This document shows, one piece after another, positions 59,505 to 64,000 of a stretch of 64,000 nt of DNA. A program made the translations under genes and the position numbers. Within the stretch, counting starts at the first letter, position 1, and the number at the start of each line of letters is the position of its first letter. This DNA comes from Timema cristinae (lineage: Eukaryota; Arthropoda; Insecta; Phasmatodea; Timematidae): positions 15,328,376 to 15,392,375 of the forward strand of contig JBCFYV010011135.1 in NCBI GenBank assembly GCA_039000515.1, read 5' to 3'. The notes below the pieces were generated by a model, which did not search any database, was not told the DNA's origin, and was given only the letters and a program-made list of their open reading frames with translations.

Positions 59505-59582
59505 CCCAAGGTACCAGCCGGAAATCAAACCCGGGACCCTAGTCTGGTAGCCAGATGCCCTGACCACTACTCCACGGGGCCC
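59505..59582 (-). mobile_element. tRNA-like SINE head
   Basis: In sense: GGCCCCGTGGAGTAGTGGTC (A-box-like) and GGGTCCCGGGTTTGATTTCC (B-box-like). The pattern is that of a tRNA-derived SINE; the body was not delimited. Confidence 0.5.
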
Positions 59583-60309
59583 GGATCACATAGGACTAAG
59601 AAGATAACGCGCACAGTTCTGTCTCTTGTATCGATCTCTCCTGTTTTCTTATTTTTCTTCGTGAAAGTTTGTGCATCTGTTGCGATGCTATAAGAGCCCC
59701 CTTGCACGTCTTTCCTTATGGTGTTAAGCGCGGCAAGTGTTTGCGGTAGAGTGTAGAAATGAGGAGAAGAGGGGGGGGGGGTGAGGACGAAGACGAGAAG
59801 AAAGGGCTGACCTCAACCAAGTAACCCCTTTCTTGCTAAACCCTTTCGCCTTAAAAGCTTGGAGATGGTTAGGTAACTACTTTACCTTTAAGGCGAGGGA
59901 GGCGGTCCTTTAATTAGATCAAGGAGCGCGTTTTCCCGTAGAGCCTCGGCACTTAGACCACGGGAACACGGCCATTGTACTACGCTGCGGCAACCCTAAC
60001 TTATTTAGAGTTTAAGGAACGATCGCTGCTGCTGCTGTGGGGAAAGGAGGGGTGAGGAGTCGGGCAGACCTCGTAGAGGTGCTCTTAACCCCATAGATAT
60101 GTGCTGTCTGCTTCTGGCTTCTTCAAGTCTTGAATCTTGCCTAACCCACTAACTTTTGCCAGTTCGCGTTCGCTTTTAGACCTCGCTCAGGATGAGTATG
60201 GGTTTTGTATTGGACTCGATTGCACTCCCCACCCTCAAAAACCAGGAGAATAAAAAGTTCTTTTGAAAACAATCCCAGTTTGGTTTCTCTTGTAAAGTTT
60301 GGGAAGCCC

Positions 60310-60815
60310 GCGGTGTAACACCCGCTTAGGTTTGGTAACACAACTTGAACCAGATATCTTAAGAGTCCGTCTCACACCACGGATAACACCCGATTTAGGT
60401 AGGTAACACAACTTGAACCAGATATCTTAAGAGCTCGTCTCACACCACGGATAACACCGATTTAGGTAGGTAACACAACTTGAACCAGATATCTTAAGAG
60501 CTCGTCTCACACCACTTGGATACAATAACAACAAGACCGACACTATTAGGTAGGTAACACAACTTGAACCAGATATCTTAAGAGCTCTGTTCTTCACACC
60601 CACGGATAACACCCGATTTAGGTAGGTAACACAACTTGAACCAGATATCTTAAGAGCTCGTCTCACACACGGATACACCCGATTAGGTAGGTAACACAAC
60701 TTGAACCAGATATCTTAAGAGCTGTCTCACCCGCGAGATAACACACTGATTTAGGTATGGTAACACAACTTGAACCAGATATCTTAAGAGCTCGTCTCAC
60801 CCACGGATAACATCT
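60310..60815. repeat. 68-bp tandem array, 7-8 units, indel-rich
   Basis: Each unit has TAGGTAACACAACTTGAACC, AGATATCTTAAGAGC and a CACCACGGATAACACC join. Substitutions are few, but most units differ by single-base insertions or losses, and one carries an extra ~15 bp. Confidence 0.95.
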
Positions 60816-60854
60816 AACTTAGATTGGTGATCTATTCGAAACAGACGTATTAAG

Positions 60855-61230
60855 GTGGGTAATACACGAAATAATGTCATGTATGTATAGTTTTCATACA
60901 AACAATTTTATTCGGGAAAATAAATCGAATATTTCTTCAGTAGAAACATATAGTTTAGTTTTCTTTAGAAATTAATCTCAACAGTTGTGAATCTCTTACA
61001 TGAGCATGTTAGCGTTAGATGAGGAACTTTTTAAATGAAGAGAAAGAGTTTTCATCTAATTTCAGTACATCCTTGTCAGATTTTCAACAACTATTGATAC
61101 TGTCATACGAGAAAAATTAATCTCTATGTTTCTACTGGAGAAATATTTTAGGCCTAAAATATTTTTAGCTATAAAAACTGTAAAAACATGCCTTTTCTCA
61201 CGTCCCTTACATCTATACCTTAACAATCTC
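60855..61230. mobile_element. P foldback element, near-complete
   Basis: GTATTAAGGTGGG left end, AATATTTCTTCAGTAGAAAC, GTTTAGTTTTCTT, GAGCATGTTAGCGTTAGATG, TCTACTGGAGAAATATTTT and right end ATACCTTAAC. Confidence 0.75.
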
Positions 61231-61497
61231 GCATTTCTAGATGTAGGGCCTGTAAATCAAAGTGTATATATGGAAATGGAAAGATCATTTTTAATCACTT
61301 TTTATCTTAATAATATTTTTGAACCATTCATTGTGTTCATTTAGTTTAAAAAAAAACAGTTTCAATATTAAGATCTCAAATTTTGATTGTTTTAACAAAC
61401 AAAAAGAAATTAGTTTTAAAAAATAACATAAGATTAATTCTATTGAAATTTATGCTTCTGCCTATTTTCATGACAAATGTGGGTTATATAGCCCAAT

Positions 61498-62235
61498 TCA
61501 GTGACCGCCTGCTCTAAGGCGTCACTCTTTATCAGTAGACCAGATTACTGATGATGGAGAGATCTTGGTTTGAATCCCTTTCAAGAGGGTGTTTTTTATT
61601 TCCTACATGGTTTCCCACTCTCCCTACACACAAATGCTGCTACACCTCCTCTAAATTCAACCTTAATCATCCCTAACACATTTTTTATCGTAATCTATAC
61701 TTATAAAATAACATGTCCTGATTGATTGACTGACTGACTGACTGATTGATTCATCATCGCCGAGCGCAAACTATCAAGGCTACAAGCATGAAATTCGGAC
61801 TGTATATTCATTTTGTTATGTAGGCACCCACTAAGAAAGGATTTTAGAAAATTCCACCCCAAAGGGGTCAAAATAGGGGATGATAATATGTATGATAATA
61901 TTTATGAAAGTCCGTCATTTTGAAAGTTACATAAATAAAATTTTGTATTTAGGTTATTGACGTAAAACAAATAAATACTTGTTTCAGGAATTTTGGAAAT
62001 TTTATTTAATAAGGGATGAAAAAGGGGGTGAAAGTTTGTATCGGACTTGCATTATTTTTGATCTGAGGTCAAGTTATGGTCATCAACGTAACGTAATATT
62101 TTAAATTAATCTGTAAATACATATGTATATTTTCGTATTTGTATATAATCAACTTCCACGCGAGCAAAGCCGCGGGCAACAGCTATCTAGTTAGTACATA
62201 TACGTACATCCCGAACTTTTAGTGAACTGCGGTAA
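61498..62235 (+). mobile_element. SINE-C split by a Helitron-like insertion
   Basis: The head and body (AGTGACCGCCTGCTCTAAGG, TGATGATGGAGAGATCTTGG) run to ATCGTAA at 61693. The tail TTAGTACATATACG resumes at 62191 and continues to 62235. Joining the two pieces gives the family order CGTAATTAGTAC without gain or loss. Confidence 0.85.
61694..62190 (+). mobile_element. Non-autonomous Helitron-like element, 497 bp
   Basis: Begins TCTATACTTATAAAATAACA, has ACTGACTGACTG repeats near the 5' end, and finishes with GCAAAGCCGCGGGCAACAGC then TATCTAG, that is, a GC-rich 3' hairpin region and a CTAG end. It sits between an A and a T with no target duplication. TC start, CTRR end, subterminal hairpin and A|T insertion are Helitron hallmarks. 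No Rep/helicase is encoded. Confidence 0.85.
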
Positions 62236-62261
62236 CATTTTTAAAAAAAGAATTAAGAGAA

Positions 62262-62955
62262 ATGTTAACCTGGATGGCTGACTCACTCACTGACATTAAT
62301 GTTTACCCACTTCCAGATGAACTAGAAACTTCACATTTGGCATACTTGTAGCTTCTAACATGTAACTACGGGAAAATTCCTAAAAGTTAAAAAGAAAATT
62401 TTTCTTAACCCCCGAAAAAAATTCAAAATGGCGCAGCAACTTTAAAGTTGGTGCGGACCTTTCTTCGGAGGTCTCTTGTGACTAAACGGTAAGACCTATA
62501 TAAAAAAATAGGATTGCACCAGCAGCCAGGGATTTGGCGTCATCCATAAGTTTGGTCCTATTTGTCCTATTTCTTATTGTCGTATCTCCATCGGCTATAC
62601 CTTAGATAGAGCGAGATTTTTTTGGTTTTAGGTAAATTTTCCACATTTTCCACACAATTTTTAATTTTCTGACACACTTTTGGGACAGCTAAAATCATAA
62701 AATGTGGCAGGCATATTGGCACATCCAATTGCCATAAGCGTGCCAAATTTTATGATTCTGCCTGTCCTATAAGTATGGATAAACTAAAATAATGTGTGAA
62801 AAATACAATACAAAGCAATACTGGTAACTTTAAGTGGTTACGTTCAAAACAACGCTGGAATTACTTTAGCTTACATCCACTTGCAAAGAGAGCTTACTGG
62901 GGTTTTGGGGGTGGAGCCCCCAACGAGCAAAGCGAATCTATTTATAAAATGGGGG
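62262..62955 (-). mobile_element. Interspersed repeat H, longer copy
   Basis: CTCACTCACTGAC end, GATGAACTAGAAACTT, CAACTTTAAAGTTGGTGCGG, GGAGGTCTCTTGTG and, at the right, GGGGGTGGAGCCCCC plus AACGAGCAAAGCGAATCTA. About 350 bp in the middle are absent from the 30770 copy. Confidence 0.7.
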
Positions 62956-63236
62956 GAGCTAGACTTGGGACTCAAACCCGAGACCTTTGATCTTGCTTAC
63001 CATTACTGCCTCTATTATAAATACAGACCGAACAACTTCAAAGACATGTTGTATAAATACTCACATGAGCATAATATAGACTCGTGCAGGGAAATACAAG
63101 TGTAGAATGGCTCAAAGTAAAGGATGAACCTTTTTTTTTTTTTTTTGATAGAGGGGTGCGAAGGGTTAAACTCCAGTGGTATTAAACTTTTCTTTTTCGG
63201 GTACTACCAGATATAATTTTTCATTATCTTTGTATA

Positions 63237-63265
63237 ACCCGCTTCGGTGGCCGCATGGTCTAAGA
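63237..63265 (+). mobile_element. SINE head fragment
   Basis: ACCCGCTTCGGTGGCCGCAT with GGTCTAAG, the start of a SINE-C-type head. Confidence 0.6.
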
Positions 63266-63400
63266 CGGGGTTTATCCAACTGGTGGCCCACGAATTTTCA
63301 TGGAACTACTTTAGTAAAATATAATATAATCGTGCGCGTCTGGGCTACATCATTCGCGGTCTGATTTGAGGAAAGATCAGCCAGTACTAATGGAAAAATT

Positions 63401-63632
63401 ATAGCGCCGCGTCTTACTACCCGTTCGGTATATACGCTTAAGTACTAATTACGCTAATGGGGTTAGGAATCGGAAGATTGAATTTAGAGAAAGTGAACCT
63501 ACATATGTGTGGAGGGAGAGTGAAAACCGTTTAGGAACACACACCCCAGTTCACCCGACCGAGATTCGAAACTCGGCAATCTAGCTCAACACGAAACTAG
63601 TGCGTTAGCTAACTACGCCACAGAGGCGGGTT
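63401..63632 (-). mobile_element. SINE-B copy
   Basis: GCGCCGCGTCTTACTACCCG tail complement to ACGCCACAGAGGCGGGT. The B-box region is shortened. Confidence 0.9.
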
Positions 63633-63674
63633 ACTCCCAAAGTTGTTGATGTATAATGAAAGTTTTAGTTATTA

Positions 63675-64000
63675 TCTATACTTATAAAATAACATGTCCT
63701 GAACTGACTGACTGACTGATTCATCATCGCCGAGCGCAAACTATCAAGACTACAGCATGAAATTCGGACTGTATATTCATTTTGTTATGTAGACACCCAC
63801 TAAGAAAGGATTTTAGAAAATTCCACCCAAAGGGGTCAAAATAGGGGATGATAATATGTATGATAATATTATGAAAGTCCGTCATTTTGAAAGTTACATA
63901 AATAAAATTTTGTATTTAGGTTATTGACGTAAAACAAATAAATACTTGTTTCAGGAATTTTGGAAATTTTATTTAATAAGGGATGAAAAAGGGGGTGAAA
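63675..64000 (+). mobile_element. Second Helitron-like copy, cut by window end
   Basis: Starts TCTATACTTATAAAATAACA and follows 61694-62190 almost base for base (ACTGACTGACTGATTCATCA, CCGAGCGCAAACTATCAAG). It differs by a few small indels. The 3' end lies beyond the window. Confidence 0.88.

Larger units (their letters stand above)
56628..64000 (+). other. SCAPER intron downstream of exon C (partial)
   Basis: Starts with a consensus donor GTAAGA. No last SCAPER exon was recognised before the window end. 57230-57630, 58270-59080 and 59590-60300 are relatively GC-rich in parts but show no supported gene. 62960-63230 is unremarkable AT-rich sequence. Confidence 0.7.

Overview
This is a stretch of a large, AT-rich, intron-dominated animal genome, almost certainly an arthropod and most likely an insect (possibly a hemipteran with a big genome; the order is inference). 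I find no rRNA, true tRNA, CRISPR, operon or complete intact gene. One protein-coding gene can be supported. Three plus-strand exons (13392-13641, 21321-21469, 56457-56627) encode consecutive parts of the C-terminal region of SCAPER, the S-phase cyclin A-associated protein in the ER. All three have canonical AG/GT borders and compatible phases. The rest of the gene lies outside the window. The introns are >13 kb, 7.7 kb, 35 kb and >7 kb. Exon B carries a one-base frameshift that breaks the conserved reading frame.

Layout: 1-13391 is intron with a 109-bp tandem repeat, a broken long repeat with a nested insertion, SINE fragments, a hAT-like element with a transposase remnant, a MADF-like remnant, and a ~2.9-kb, 63-bp minisatellite (10500-13394) that runs straight into exon A. 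13642-21320 holds a degenerate tandem array, SINEs and a foldback element with a 9-bp target duplication. 21470-56456 opens with a 60-bp tandem array that begins at the splice donor. It then contains many SINEs, a 38-bp array, a (GAGT)n tract, a 31-bp G-rich satellite of ~2.1 kb with higher-order structure (41023-43128), and a 1.5-kb inverted duplication. 56628-64000 opens with a ~32-bp tandem array starting at the donor, then two more minisatellites and two Helitron-like copies, one of them inserted inside a SINE.

Repeat families named here for convenience: SINE-A, SINE-B and SINE-C (different tRNA-like heads but one shared 3' tail containing CCCGAACGGG and usually a TAA-repeat end), SINE-D, -E and -J (other tRNA-like elements), P (long-inverted-repeat foldback), H, I, F/G (other interspersed repeats). 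Many SINE copies have clear target-site duplications, and several insertions are nested, so relative ages can be read.

The most unusual pattern is that tandem arrays abut a splice junction of every exon in the window: the acceptor side of A, and the donor sides of B and C, with a further degenerate array about 100 bp after A.
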